The notes beneath the pieces are model-generated. The model saw only the letters and a program-made list of their open reading frames with translations, ran no database searches and had not been told where the DNA came from. Below, in pieces: positions 1 through 9,972 of a stretch of DNA of 18,616 bases (its first letter is position 1; each line of letters begins with the position of its first letter). The stretch is from Thalassiosira profunda (lineage: Eukaryota > Bacillariophyta > Thalassiosirophyceae > Thalassiosirales > Thalassiosiraceae): the NCBI GenBank assembly GCA_036939355.1, contig JALLAP010000138.1, forward strand, positions 1-18,616, written 5' to 3'. Made by a program: the position numbers and the translations under genes.

Positions 1-398
1 CCGGATCGTTGAGCCTGCTGACGTTCTTCCAGAGGGATTCCGTGCTGAAGGGTCTGACTACGGACGCGAGCATCAGAGAAGCGAGCAGGGCCATCTTTCC
101 GGCGGTCTTGATTACCCAAGTGCTCAAAGGCCTGGCTTATCCCGTCAATGGCATCATAATGGGCGGGCTGGACTGGAAGTTTACAATGGCACAGATGTGG
201 CTCGCCAACCTAGTTTGCGTGGGAATGGTCAAGGCGTGGGCCAGCTCGGGCGCGGTGACCTTGGGCCAGATCTGGTGGGCTCTGGCGGCATTCATGGGCA
301 CCCAGGTTGTGACGGGTGCTGTCCGGTTCCAATCCAAAACGGGCGTTTGGCGGATGCTCCGAGCAGAGAAGGGCGTTGTTGCTCACCAAAAGGCATGA
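1..398 (+). CDS. MATE-family transporter, C-terminal fragment (5' end outside window)
   Basis: The reading frame is open from the left edge (codons in phase with base 3) to TGA at 396-398, so this is the last ~130 residues of a larger protein. The fragment opens with FFQRDSVLKGL, which resembles the FxxDPxVLxxL stretch before the last helices of MATE (multidrug and toxic compound extrusion) transporters. It continues with hydrophobic segments around AYPVNGIIMGGLDW, matching the family's PLN-x-DG-x-x-xG-x-D/W helix pair, and ends in a basic RFQSKTGVW tail. MATE proteins are 12-helix, cation-driven exporters of organic cations, acids or secondary metabolites. The substrate and membrane cannot be read from this piece. 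No intron is needed here. Family recognition is by pattern only; another polytopic carrier is the alternative. Confidence 0.66.
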   Translation, partial: GSLSLLTFFQRDSVLKGLTTDASIREASRAIFPAVLITQVLKGLAYPVNGIIMGGLDWKFTMAQMWLANLVCVGMVKAWASSGAVTLGQIWWALAAFMGTQVVTGAVRFQSKTGVWRMLRAEKGVVAHQKA

Positions 399-431
399 AT
401 GTATCAAACAGGCGTCGCCCGGCAAGCCCAG

Positions 432-516
432 CTAAGCTAATGCACAGAACAATAGAGTGTTGGGGGGTCCCTTCTCCAGAGCAGAGCAGAGGTGCCTCCC
501 TAAGCTAATGCACAGA
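432..516. repeat. Imperfect direct repeat, 17-bp exact core
   Basis: The 17-mer CTAAGCTAATGCACAGA occurs at 432-448 and again at 500-516, a 68-bp period. Sequence after each copy is also related: both continue with a CCAGAGCAGAG-type purine-rich stretch. This looks like an old tandem duplication in the 3' flank of the MATE gene. No function is implied. Confidence 0.7.
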
Positions 517-694
517 TGCATAGAATGTCAGCAGAGCTCAGTGAAAGAGTTGGGAGCCGCTTCCCTCCAGAGTCCAGAGCAGAGGCAGAGGGGCGTTTGA
601 TACCTAATCGACCTATGTACCTCCCTCCTTCTTTCCCTCTTGTTCCCTGTAGGTAGGGTACGACGTAGAGTTACCTAAAAAATGCCGTTTTTTA

Positions 695-711
695 CGAGAG
701 CGTCGCTCTCG
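695..711. repeat. Perfect 8-bp inverted repeat around one base
   Basis: CGAGAGCG and CGCTCTCG flank a single T. It could be a dimeric factor binding site or chance. The loop is too small for a natural RNA hairpin without opening inner pairs. It sits ~580 bp upstream of the ATG at 1290. Confidence 0.6.
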
Positions 712-1289
712 CTCAAACAATGCGCCTGCACCCCCTCGTAGGAGAGGCGGCGATCTCGGCAGCTCTAGGCGAATAGGGCTCCCCACACGGCGCAAGGACG
801 TGTGCGCTCAATCCGAGGAGGTGGGACACCGTTGGGAGTGGCGGGCCTGCGTCTTGGAGGCGGTTGAGAACCGATTTGGTGCAGAGTCGGCGGTTCACGT
901 TTTGGTTGCCGGGTGGCCCCCCGAGAGGGACGTTGCTCTCCTGAGGGCTCCGACGGCTGACCCCCATTCGATCCCGCTGCCGAATTTGGACAGACGGGGA
1001 GGCTCCCTTGTCAGATTTGGCCTGGGAGGCGCCGTCAATCGTCGTTGGTTCACTGCCTCAGCAGCAACGGTTGAACCACTGACATCAGTTGGCGGGTTCG
1101 CGGCACCAGTCTGAACCGCCCTGACCCCCGCCAAAGCCGCTGCACTTCGCGAGCGGAACGGAGCAGGACGCATCACCATCCCCTCCGGACAAGGGAATAA
1201 CAGTACTCCGGCCGCCCAGGCACCGGACCGGGAGAGGGCGGTGCACTGACATTTTTGCGCAGCCACACGTCGATTGCATTGGCACCACA

Positions 1290-4200
1290 ATGTCCAACTC
1301 GGTGCCGTCCACCCCGTCGTGGATGACGGAGCAGCGCCACCGACGGCAAACTCGGCGCGGCTACGGGCGGCGGGCCAGCGGCGCCGGTCTGGGCGCGCGG
1401 AGCACCGTCAAGCAAACTCGGGGGCGCGGAGATGCCGCGGCCTTATTTGGCACGGCCTCCCGCGCCTCGGGTTCCCTTGCGGCCGCGCTCGACTTCGACG
1501 AGGGGGAGGAAGTTTCGGTCGGCACCGCCGGTATCAGGGCGGAGGGGGGGAGGCCGCCCCTCCCCGGCAAATTTGGGGAGGCGGCGCCGCGGGAAGCCCA
1601 TCGAGGGGCGGACCCGCGCGCCCCCGCCAGGCTGGAGGGCGTCAGTGGTCCGGGTGCACCGGGAGCCTCCGGCAATGGGGGGCTGCGCCTCAATGAGGAA
1701 TTCGAGCGCGCGTCCCGGCCAAAGCCGAAGAAGAATCGGCCGAACCTGCCCCGCCCTCCAAGGGCGAAGAAGGCAGCTGACTGTACTGCGCCCAATAAGG
1801 CCGCGGCGTCCGTGGTGGCCGCGCCCGCGGTGGACCCGTCGCCGTTTGACTTTGAGCCGGACCGCAGCGGAAACACCCACAGCAGCAGCACCGACAGCAG
1901 CACCCACAGCAACAGCAGCGGCGCCTCCATATCAGCGGCGGGGGCGCCGGCGACCCCCCCGACGGGCCGGATCCCCTTCCGTCGATCCAACTCCATGACA
2001 ACCTCGGCCGCGGTGGCCGGAGGGGGGCTGCGGTTCGAGGAGAACGTCCATCCCAACGACATCCCCGACGACGGCCGCGGCACCCTTACTGGGAGCGACC
2101 TTCCTGGAAGCGCGGGCACCCCGATGGGCGCCCGGAGGTCGGCCCGCCTCCGCACGGCCGCGACGGGCAGGAGGAACAGCGTCGCGGGTCCCTCGTCGAC
2201 GAACGGCATTGACAACGTCATGACGTCGCCGTCGGTCACCAAGCGGTCCCGGTCGCGGACCAACGCCCGGAAGCGCAGCGCGGCGGCCGCCGGCGATGCC
2301 CCATCTGGGCTGTCGTATCGCCTTGAGGAGGATCCCGACTTAAAGCCGAGCCCGCCCTCAACGGCCGCGCGGTCGGCGTCGATGGCGTCCTTCTCCTCGT
2401 CGTCGTTCTCCGGCTCCACCTCCAGCAGCGGGAACCATGCCACGGGAAGCGGCGGGGGCGAGTCCTTCGCGAGCCTCGCCCGGCAGAGTAGTTCCAGTTC
2501 GACGTGGGGCAACGCGCACAAGCGGTCGGCGTCGGTGGCCTCGTTTGCCGACCACGGCGGCGCGTACCAGACGCCCTCCGCGTGTAGCTCGCTGCGCGGC
2601 CGCTCGATTTCCGACGGAGGGGACCTCTCGCACTCCGCGCGGCGGTCGTCGTCGACGGGCCACCTTGCCGGTCCCCTGGCCGGCGCGCCGCCCTTTCCGT
2701 CGCCGGACAAAGCCGGGTCGTGCCTTTCCACGCCCTCGGCGGGTACCCTGGACGGCGCGCGCACCTCCTCCTCGCGGAAGCGGCGGACGATGGATCTGTC
2801 GCCGTCGCTGTCAGACGAGGGGGGCGGGTCGAGCCGAGCCCGGTCGCGGACGATGCCCCCCCTGCCGTTTGGATCGATCGACGACGCCCTCAATGAGCGA
2901 GTGCCCATGGCATTGAAGAAGGCGGCGACCGCGCCGGCCGCGGCGTCCTCGCGGGGCGTGCATCGGAGCGAGGACGTGCGCCTCGGGGGAGACGACGGCG
3001 GTGCTCACGAGGCGAAGGAGGGGGTGCGGGACCGGCGGTCGTCGGACATCGACGCGTCCATGATGTCGGTGGAGAGCGACGACGACGACGACGACGACGG
3101 ATCCACTTGCTCAACGTCGTCCGAAGAGAGCGAGGCGGCCGACGAGGGTACGCCGCGGGAGCCGACCGACGCGGAAATCTTCGAACTTAAGTCGTCGTAC
3201 GAGGACTTCAAGTTCCTCCTCAAGGACTTGCAGCGGTGGTCTTCGAAGGCCGGAGGCAACGGCGCGTCGATGGGGCTGCACACCGGGTGCATCGTCGTCA
3301 TACCGCCCCGCTGGACGTTCGAGCATCGGGCCCGGTTCGCGCAATGGATTGCGGAGGCGTTTGGATTGCGGGCGTCCAATGTGGGCGGGGCGGGGGGCGG
3401 GGCCTTCGTCCGCTGCGGCGAGGCCAAGGGCAAGGCGGTGCTGGACAAATTGCGGCGGATATTGAACGAGTACAAGGCGGGCACGTTGGCGGTGCCGGCG
3501 GCAGAAGACGCCGGCGATGCCACGGAGGGGGGCGAGAAGCCTCCGTGTCCCAAGCCTCCCTTGCAGCTCAAGTCCGCGCGCCGACCCTCGTCGACGCAAA
3601 AACCGCTCCCGTCCCCCTTCTGCGACGATTTCGTCGGCGACCTGCTGGCGGACCAAATGAACGGCATCGCCCTGGACGAGAAGCAACCGGCCAAGAGTTC
3701 GCCCGTGCCGCAGTTCATTCGGTCCATGGCGCTCCCACCGCTGGCGGGCAAACTCAAGGGCACGGGCCTGCCGCGGTTCCGCAACAGCTCGCCGATGGGG
3801 GAGCACGGCCGTCGCTCCGGCGGCGGGCGCGTGCCCCGCCTGTCCTCGGAGGGCGCCCTCCACGGGCGGGAGTTCGCGAGCCACCTCCACGGCAGTGGCG
3901 GCAGCCCGAGCCCCCTGCCGGGCCGCTTGCCCGGCCGACTCCGCGACCGGGCCAGTCGCGCCCTCCCCCCGCCGTGCCGGCCGGGCGTCGACGCGCCCCG
4001 CGCCGGCGTGGGGCCGGGCGCGGCGACGCCGTGCGAGTCGCCCCATCCCCGGAACGGCGCCCTGGCGTCGCCGCACCCGCGGAACGGCGCCCTGGCGCTG
4101 CAAACACCGTGCATGGAAACGTGAGTTGTTGTTGCTTTCTCATGGCCTTGCCATTGGCTGCACTGATCCTTACCCGTCGCTGCTTCGACCTTCGTAGCCC

Positions 4201-6586
4201 AATGCCAAAGCAGGCCGAGAACTGGGGCTCGCGGCCAGTCCTCGGGAAGGACTGGGGAGAGTCGGTCCGCTGTTGCGACAAGACAATCGACGCTGGCAGT
4301 CGGATCTTTGCCAAGGCGTGGTTCACGTCGGACTTCTACGGGAACGCCGATCTGAGTGCCCAATTCCAGATGGCGTTGGACGAAGGGGAGGAGGCGTCTC
4401 TGTTTGCCTTCTACGACGCCGATGCCGACCCGGACAGCGAGGACGAGGAAGACGAAGGCAGCAACAGCGAGCTCGCCAGCATTAATGGAGAGAGCGAGGA
4501 GGAAGACGAATTTCCTATTGAAGTTGCTTCGAAGGCACTAGGGTTCCGGCGCTGCGAAAGCGTTGGTGCCTCTGCTTTTAACCTTCTTCACCTCGACGAC
4601 ACTGTGAAAGAAGAGCTTCCTTCGCCCAGCTATGGCCCGTCTGATCGAAGACGGGCCATGAAGCTTCGCAAATACGCGCGGATGTCGCTGTGCGTCGCCG
4701 CGGCACACGACTTTCGCCAGCCGCAGTTGAAGCGCTGCTACGGGCTGTCGGAATCTCCGGCGAAGGTGTCGACGCTCAAGGGAACGCCCATCAACGAGAT
4801 TGTTGGGAGCGCCGCCTTTTCGCACGTGCTCTCGTACCTGAGCGAAGGAGAACTGATCCACTCTGCTTCGTTGGTGTGCTCCAGGTTCGCCGATGTTTCC
4901 GCCGAAGCCCTGGGCAAGCTGATGCTCGTGAGCGTTGGCTGCGATTCGTCATTGGAGGCATTGGCAAGCGACGACAGCTCGAACGAAGAGGTCGAGCCCG
5001 ATATGGATGCGAGACCCGAGTCCAAAGAACTCTCCACTGTCGCCGAATCGATGAGGCGAGGCTGGCCCTATCTCACGGGACGGTTCCCATGGGCAAACTT
5101 TCTCTCGGAGGGGGCCTTCAAACGGGTGTACAAGGTGTGGAACAATCACGTCGGGACGTACGAAGCGCTTTCGGTGATGTGAGTGCAACGATGCCATCTT
5201 CTTTTAGCTGCAATCTTGGCTGTTTCTCATCGACTTGTTGTGAATCTCGTCCACAGGGATGTCAACGCGATTGGCGATTCCGGGAACGCCAACTTGGTGG
5301 GAAGCGAGCTGGCCGTGTCAGTGCTGTTGTCATCGTTGGCGAGGCGAAACATTTGCCCCAACTTTGTCGTCACTCGCGGGGTGTTCACGAGCCAACACGA
5401 GCCTCCGGCTTCGCTTTGGGGCTCCTCTGATGATGCAGCTCCGCATGGCAACGCATTTGACAGGTGCACCACGCCCGTCAATTGCTGTGCGCCAGAACCA
5501 ATCGCCGGCGCCAACTACCAGTACATTCGTATGGAATTGTGCCAGCACGGAGACGTCGAAGAGCACATCCGGAACCATCCAGACAAGCAGCTGGAACCTC
5601 GGGATTGTCGCAATTTGTTGTTCCAAATGGCCTTTGCGCTGCACGTGGCCGGGGACCGGTTCGGGCTGAAGCATTACGACGTGAAGCTCCTCAACTTCCT
5701 CCTCAAATCGGCCAAAGACCCCAGATTCACCGACGAGGACCACCCCCACGTGGTGCTGAGGTATGGCGTTGGCGCGCACGTGTTCCGGCTCCGAATGCAC
5801 CCCGACTCCGCCCACATTGCCAAGCTGGCGGATTACGGCACGTCGGTCATGCGAACGGACACGGACGGCCAGCCTGTGAGCCTGGGGCAATTCACAACGC
5901 TCGAGAACACCCCGCCCGACTTTCTCATCGTCGGCAACACGGCGACGCAAGGCTATGGCCACGATGCGTTTGGGTTGGGGCTCTGCATGCTCCACCTCTT
6001 CACCGGTCACGCACCGTACGAAGAGATTCTGGACGAGGTTGTCTGCCCCGAGAACCTCAAGGAGAAGCTGCGAAAGATTTGGAAGCAAAAGTCCCACGAC
6101 ATCATCCGCTCTGTGATGCTCTACGACGACGAGAATGGAGAAGAGGCCGAAGACGACACGCTTTTCGACACGCTCTATCGCTTCCTCGTCCTGTTTGGGA
6201 TCCCGGAGAAGCAGTTTGGCACCAAGAGCGCGAAGAAGGTGTGGCGTGCCATCAGTTCGACGCTGCTTTCGTCTCAGAGAGGGCTGCGTTCGTCGAGGTG
6301 TCCTGACGCGGACGCCTTCAACGAGGACAGGGAAAAGTTCTCGTTGGCCGAAGGAACCGACGTGAGAATCGCCGTCGCCCGCCGCCGCCTCCAGGCGATG
6401 CCCGGAGCGATGGAACTGTTGCAATCATTGACCTCGTTTGATCCGGAGAAACGGGCCAAACCCCTGGACGTGATCAATTCCCGCTTCATGGCCGATCTGA
6501 GGGAAGACGATAACGTCTTTTACAGCGAAGTGGACGTGGTGCGGTCGTACACCGCCTACTCGGCAACAAAGCCGCACTTTGGTTAG
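1290..6586 (+). CDS. F-box protein with C-terminal atypical (no-lysine-like) kinase domain
   Basis: Model: join 1290-4120, 4198-5178, 5257-6586 (introns 77 and 78 nt, GTGAGT...AG), ~1713 aa; both junctions keep frame. Residues 1-620 are low-complexity Ser/Arg/Ala/Gly sequence. Residues ~625-735 form a compact unrecognised region (includes YEDFKFLLKDLQRW). An F-box-like segment (VLSYLSEGELIHSASLVCSRF) lies at ~1150-1185. A kinase domain fills ~1240-1690. Kinase motifs: EGAFKRVYK loop; the VAIK lysine is Ser1269; HYDVKLLN replaces HRDLKxxN with Asp1412 kept; DYG (Asp1463) replaces DFG. Lys1252 in the loop is exactly 17 residues before Ser1269, the WNK spacing. F-box proteins recruit substrates to SCF ubiquitin ligases, so the fusion suggests kinase-coupled or pseudokinase-scaffolded ubiquitination (inference). 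ATG context is CACAATG. The N-terminal half might instead be a separate gene ending at 4124, with the F-box gene starting at ATG 4202. Confidence 0.72.
3078..3098 (+). repeat. (GAC)7 microsatellite encoding seven Asp
   Basis: Seven in-frame GAC codons lie inside the disordered part of the F-box/kinase gene, followed by a Ser/Glu-rich acidic stretch. It is a length-polymorphism candidate. Confidence 0.85.
4044..4103 (+). repeat. 30-bp tandem repeat x2 encoding HPRNGALA-type decapeptides
   Basis: Two adjacent in-frame 30-bp units (4044-4073 and 4074-4103) encode HPRNGALASP and HPRNGALALQ. They end just before the first splice donor (4121) of the F-box/kinase gene. Confidence 0.8.
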
Positions 6587-6825
6587 CAGGAGAGCACCAC
6601 AGCAAGCTGCGAGTAATGATGTGAAATCATTGCTGACTGCATCTCTTAAAACAACATAGCACACGACACAGCGCATCCCACGTCTTCTTTAACCCTCGCT
6701 CGCAAGCGCTTCCGATAGGCGAACGCAAGGACATTATCTCATTATGGTATCTCGAAGGGGCGCGCAGTTCGGCCAATACTTCGTCCTCGCGGAACCACCA
6801 TCAGCTCGTGCCCGACGAGTGAAGA

Positions 6826-9634
6826 CTACGTGAACATGCTCATGATATCATGCCAATCAGATTGACCCAGCAGTAGGGTGGTGCCCACGCTCATTCCCTC
6901 AATCAACGCATCCTTTGCTTGAGCTGCGACAGCGACACTGGCGGTGGCAGTGGATGCAAGGAAAACTACAGGAGCAATCCTTCCGTCTCCCTCGTTCTCC
7001 CATGCTTCGTTTCCTGGTGCATCACGACGGAAGGCCTGATCAAGTCGTAGTAGAGGCAGATACATGTTGTAATTGACAGGAGGGTACAAGTCCGTCGGGG
7101 ACGCCTGGGAGTAGCTCTTGAGAATGCCAAAAGTTCCAACTTGCTTCCCATCGATGTGCTCCTTATCATCAACAACGCTGAAGGTGCTATCTTGAGACAT
7201 TTGATTCTCTGTGACAGCGGCCTCGAACCCCATGTCCGATGCCCACTTGGAAAAGAAGAGCAGCGAGCCATCGTTCTTCTCAGCCGCTGCCTTCCATTTG
7301 TAAAAGTGCGCCACCAAGTCGTCTCCCAAGTCGCCAAGGGCAAGGTGAGGTGCTCCCAGGTCATCAACGTTGTGCGCTTGGCCCTGCATCACGGAGTAGT
7401 CTTCCAGAGCGATGTGATAGTTCCAGATGTTGATCAGACGCTTCAGCACTGGTTCTGCGAACGGAATGTTCAGTGCTGTTGTAAGGATAGGTCCTTTTGG
7501 AAGGTTCTGTCTGAGAAGAACTCTCGTGCGACCAGGTGCGGTGGGTACGACGTGGAACTCTTCACTAAAGCTTGAAGCTCCCCCATGCCTCACGATATTG
7601 GGCGCATCAAAGCGGACAATCTTGGGCTTTCCGCCTGCCGTTTGCCCGTAATGGCCCTGGCCACTATCGTCCCGGAAGAACTTAAGCTTGACCTGGTTGA
7701 CCTTTTCTCTGACAAAGTTCAGCGAGCGCACGGGTGGCACGCTGCCGTTGTGCAGCCAGAACAAGTGCGGAGAGTCCAAGTTGTTCTCGACGATGTACCT
7801 GAGAGAAATAGCCGATATGACGTGAGAAACAATTGCGATCTTTTCAGGCAAAGGCATCGATGCACTCACTGCCAATCCACGTTGTAGTCAAGGACTGTAC
7901 TCATTTCCTCGTCTTGGGAAGCTTGGAGGCGTCTGCCTCGAGCAGTTGTCCGCGCCACAGCCAGATGAGGCCCTCGTGCTCTTCGACGGCGTAGGTTTTC
8001 AGGCACGCCTGGCTGCCCGGCTGAGTGCGTTTGCCCGCAACAACCTGCGTTGGCACGTGTTCGCAGGCTCCATCTTTCCCAAAAGCCCAGCCGTGACTGC
8101 AACAACAGGCGAAGTTGTCATGAGACACAAGCTTATCTCTGCACATCATACAAATACCCAGTGATACTCACTACATGCACTCGAGTTGTCCGTTATCGTT
8201 GATCTTTGCCATGCTCAAGGGCGCACTGCGGTGGGGACACACATCTGCACAGACGAGATTTCCATCCATGTCGCGGTACAATACGATTGGCTCTCCAAAC
8301 AACCTAGTTGAGTACACATCGTTCCCTTCGACCTGCCAGGGAAACGCCACCGCATACCAATGACCGTTGAAGCTCGCCACATCCGTCGCCTGGGCCTCCC
8401 TTCCATTCTCAACGCTCGCGGCGAGATACGAGAATGGCAGCTCGTCCCGCTCGCTCTGCATCTGCATCGTCAGCGAGGAACCCCTCCTCCCGGCCAGCGC
8501 GAAGTGCACGGCTCCTCCCCATCGCGAGTTGTGATCGATCACGGCGAGATTGTAGCGGTCGAAGAACTCGCGGACCTTGTGCAAGAACGCGTCGGTGACC
8601 GCCGGCTTGAGGCTGTCGACGAGGCAGTACACCGAGTCGGTGCCCGCATGGAACACATCAGTGAAGATGTTCGTGACGGCCTCGGGCTTTACGTAAAATA
8701 GCACGGCTTCCCAGACGAACAGGATCCCACCCTGCCGCGGCCAGGGCGTGCGTGAGCGATGGCTTCTCCGGGTCGGCGGCGTTGTTCAGATCGTACCCAA
8801 TCCGTGTGGGCATGGCCACATCTATGTTCCCAAGGTCCTTCCAGTACGAATGCAGACGCCCTTTGCCCTCGACGACATTGGGCAAGTCGACCTCGAAGAA
8901 TGTCGCCCTGCCATTGTACCGCAGCGATCGCGTATCGTACCCAGCGCCAAACAGAACAACCTGCGGCTTCACGCTGCCTCCGTTGGCACCACCGAGCGGG
9001 GCGTCCTTCACCCCGTCCAAGAAGCCGTCCACCGCGGAGTCGATGAACTCTGTCCGGCTCGCGATGAACTCTTGAAAGTCGACCAACGGCCCGCTCTTAG
9101 GGAGGAGCTTCACCACGTCCCTGGTCGCTTCGGGGAGGAGCTGATACGCAACCTCGTCCTCCATCGCGCCCACGTGGTTCTGTAGGAGAGAAGTGATCGA
9201 ATTGACACGTGATGTGAGCGTTGACAATAGGAGGGCTAGCGTCGCGGCAAGACGAAGCAAACACTCACGAGGTACGCGCGCGACCAGAGTACGCGCAAAT
9301 TCTTCGACGCGTCCTCGATGGCGAGGGGGTCGTTCCAGTGCAGCAAGGAGAAGATGGCCGCGGACGCGGCATCGGCGAATTTTCCGAGGGGGTTTTGGGC
9401 GACGCGCTTGGCCGTTCCATTGACTACAACGTCCTTGCCCTTCTGGGTAGTCGAAGAAGACTGGGCCTTGCAGTCGGCCGCGTCGATGAGGTCGGCGAGG
9501 TCCTCGGTGGCACGTCGATGGGTGGGGGTGCTTGTGGGCAGTTGGCGGATCAACGACGCGGGTGCAAATGCCGAGCAGCGCGGTGTCAGGAAAGACAGGG
9601 CCACTAGGGCCAATCGGAGGGATGCGGGATGCAT
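6826..9634 (-). CDS. Plastid-targeted LCMT-like methyltransferase fused to PaO/CAO-like Rieske oxygenase (two frame breaks)
   Basis: Model: complement of 9634-9269, 9179-8172, 8096-7870, 7798-6826 (introns 89, 75, 71 nt), ~858 codons. The N-terminus has a signal peptide then CSAFAP, a diatom plastid presequence. An SAM-dependent LCMT/PPM-type domain follows (VVLFGAGYDTRSLRY; ILFVWEAVLFYVKPEAV; DHNSRWGGAVHF). After ~30 residues a Rieske domain begins: CPH and CMYHGW, C-x-H-x17-C-x2-H, the second half created by splicing. The catalytic domain has the mononuclear-iron motif D-x2-H-x4-H (LDSPHLFWLH). One open frame (8172-8704) carries both the methyltransferase end and the Rieske start, so the fusion is directly visible. 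No CxxC like that of PAO/TIC55/PTC52 is seen. Apparent shifts near 8724-8735 and 7905-7918 compensate in length. PaO/CAO relatives act on chlorophyll-type tetrapyrroles; the substrate here is unknown. The first in-frame ATG (9673) is too close to the TATA box, so the signal-peptide Met at 9634 is preferred. Confidence 0.78.
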
Positions 9635-9677
9635 GTTGGTGGGGAGCATCTCGGCCGTGGCGGTGAGTTGCAATACA

Positions 9678-9684
9678 ATTTATA
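9678..9684 (-). promoter_or_regulatory. Probable TATA box of the LCMT-Rieske gene
   Basis: On the minus strand the sequence reads CATATAAATTG, an AT-rich TATA-type element in a GC-rich setting. It is 44 bp upstream of the preferred ATG (9634) but only 5 bp from the first in-frame ATG (9673). With a transcription start about 25-35 bp downstream, the preferred ATG falls inside the mRNA and the first one does not. Confidence 0.55.
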
Positions 9685-9712
9685 TGAGGCTGAGTGTGTC
9701 ACTTTACCTCGC

Positions 9713-9780
9713 GCCAAGATATTGATGTCAATGCTTCAACTTCGACTGATGTCAATGCTTCAACTTCGACCGATCTTGGC
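9713..9780. repeat. Perfect tandem 24-mer bounded by 8-bp inverted repeats
   Basis: Two identical 24-bp units lie head to tail at 9723-9746 and 9747-9770. They are bracketed by GCCAAGAT (9713-9720) and ATCTTGGC (9773-9780). The block lies ~80-150 bp upstream of the LCMT-Rieske start codon. It may be a duplicated factor-binding site or a small slippage/insertion scar. Confidence 0.75.
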
Positions 9781-9964
9781 CGGCCCGCGCCACGCGATCT
9801 ACCTTCACCACCGGGGATGAGGATGGGTGCCGAAACGGCCCCAGTTGTGAGTATTTGTAGTATGTAGCAGTTTCGATTTTGTCGATTTTGTGGCGTGCGT
9901 CGTTGTGACAGCCGATACGACACTAGATATGTCTCAACTCGTCGGTGGCTTCACTGTTGTTGCA

Positions 9965-9972
9965 TGACGTCA
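9965..9972. promoter_or_regulatory. CRE-like palindrome TGACGTCA
   Basis: This is a full bZIP/CREB octamer ~330 bp upstream of the LCMT-Rieske ATG. TGACGT-type elements are known CO2/cAMP-responsive sites in diatom carbonic-anhydrase promoters. A single octamer can occur by chance, so its role is inference. Confidence 0.35.

Larger units (their letters stand above)
399..1289. other. Intergenic region with short repeats, no supported gene
   Basis: These 891 bases separate the MATE stop codon from the ATG of the F-box/kinase gene. They hold an imperfect direct repeat (432-516), a pyrimidine-rich tract around 617-650 and a perfect short palindrome (695-711). The open frames here (for example 800-1114) are short, compositionally skewed and resemble no family I know. 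The 3' UTR of the MATE gene and the promoter of the kinase gene must both lie here, but I see no convincing TATA box. Confidence 0.6.

Noticed and set aside
800..1114. Plus-strand 104-aa open frame in the first intergenic region
   Set aside because: Not recognisable, no protein-like motif pattern, and overlapping equally long frames on the other strand.
1361..2908. Long minus-strand open frame (515 aa) and other long frames antisense to the F-box/kinase gene (e.g. 3005-4363)
   Set aside because: GC-rich codon bias leaves antisense frames open. The translations are compositionally biased, match no fold, and mirror the plus-strand disordered exon.
7799..7875. ATG at 7875 (minus) as the start of a separate 349-aa Rieske-type gene
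   Set aside because: The first ~25 residues are intron sequence (GTGAGT...CTCTCAG). Exon C joins in frame to WQ in the preceding exon.
7905..7918. A mini-intron to explain the frame change in the Rieske exon
   Set aside because: The shift needs only one base, and no GT...AG pair of plausible intron size exists there.
9635..9673. ATG at 9673 as the start of the LCMT-Rieske protein
   Set aside because: It lies only 5 bp from the TATA box and would put 13 polar residues before the signal peptide.
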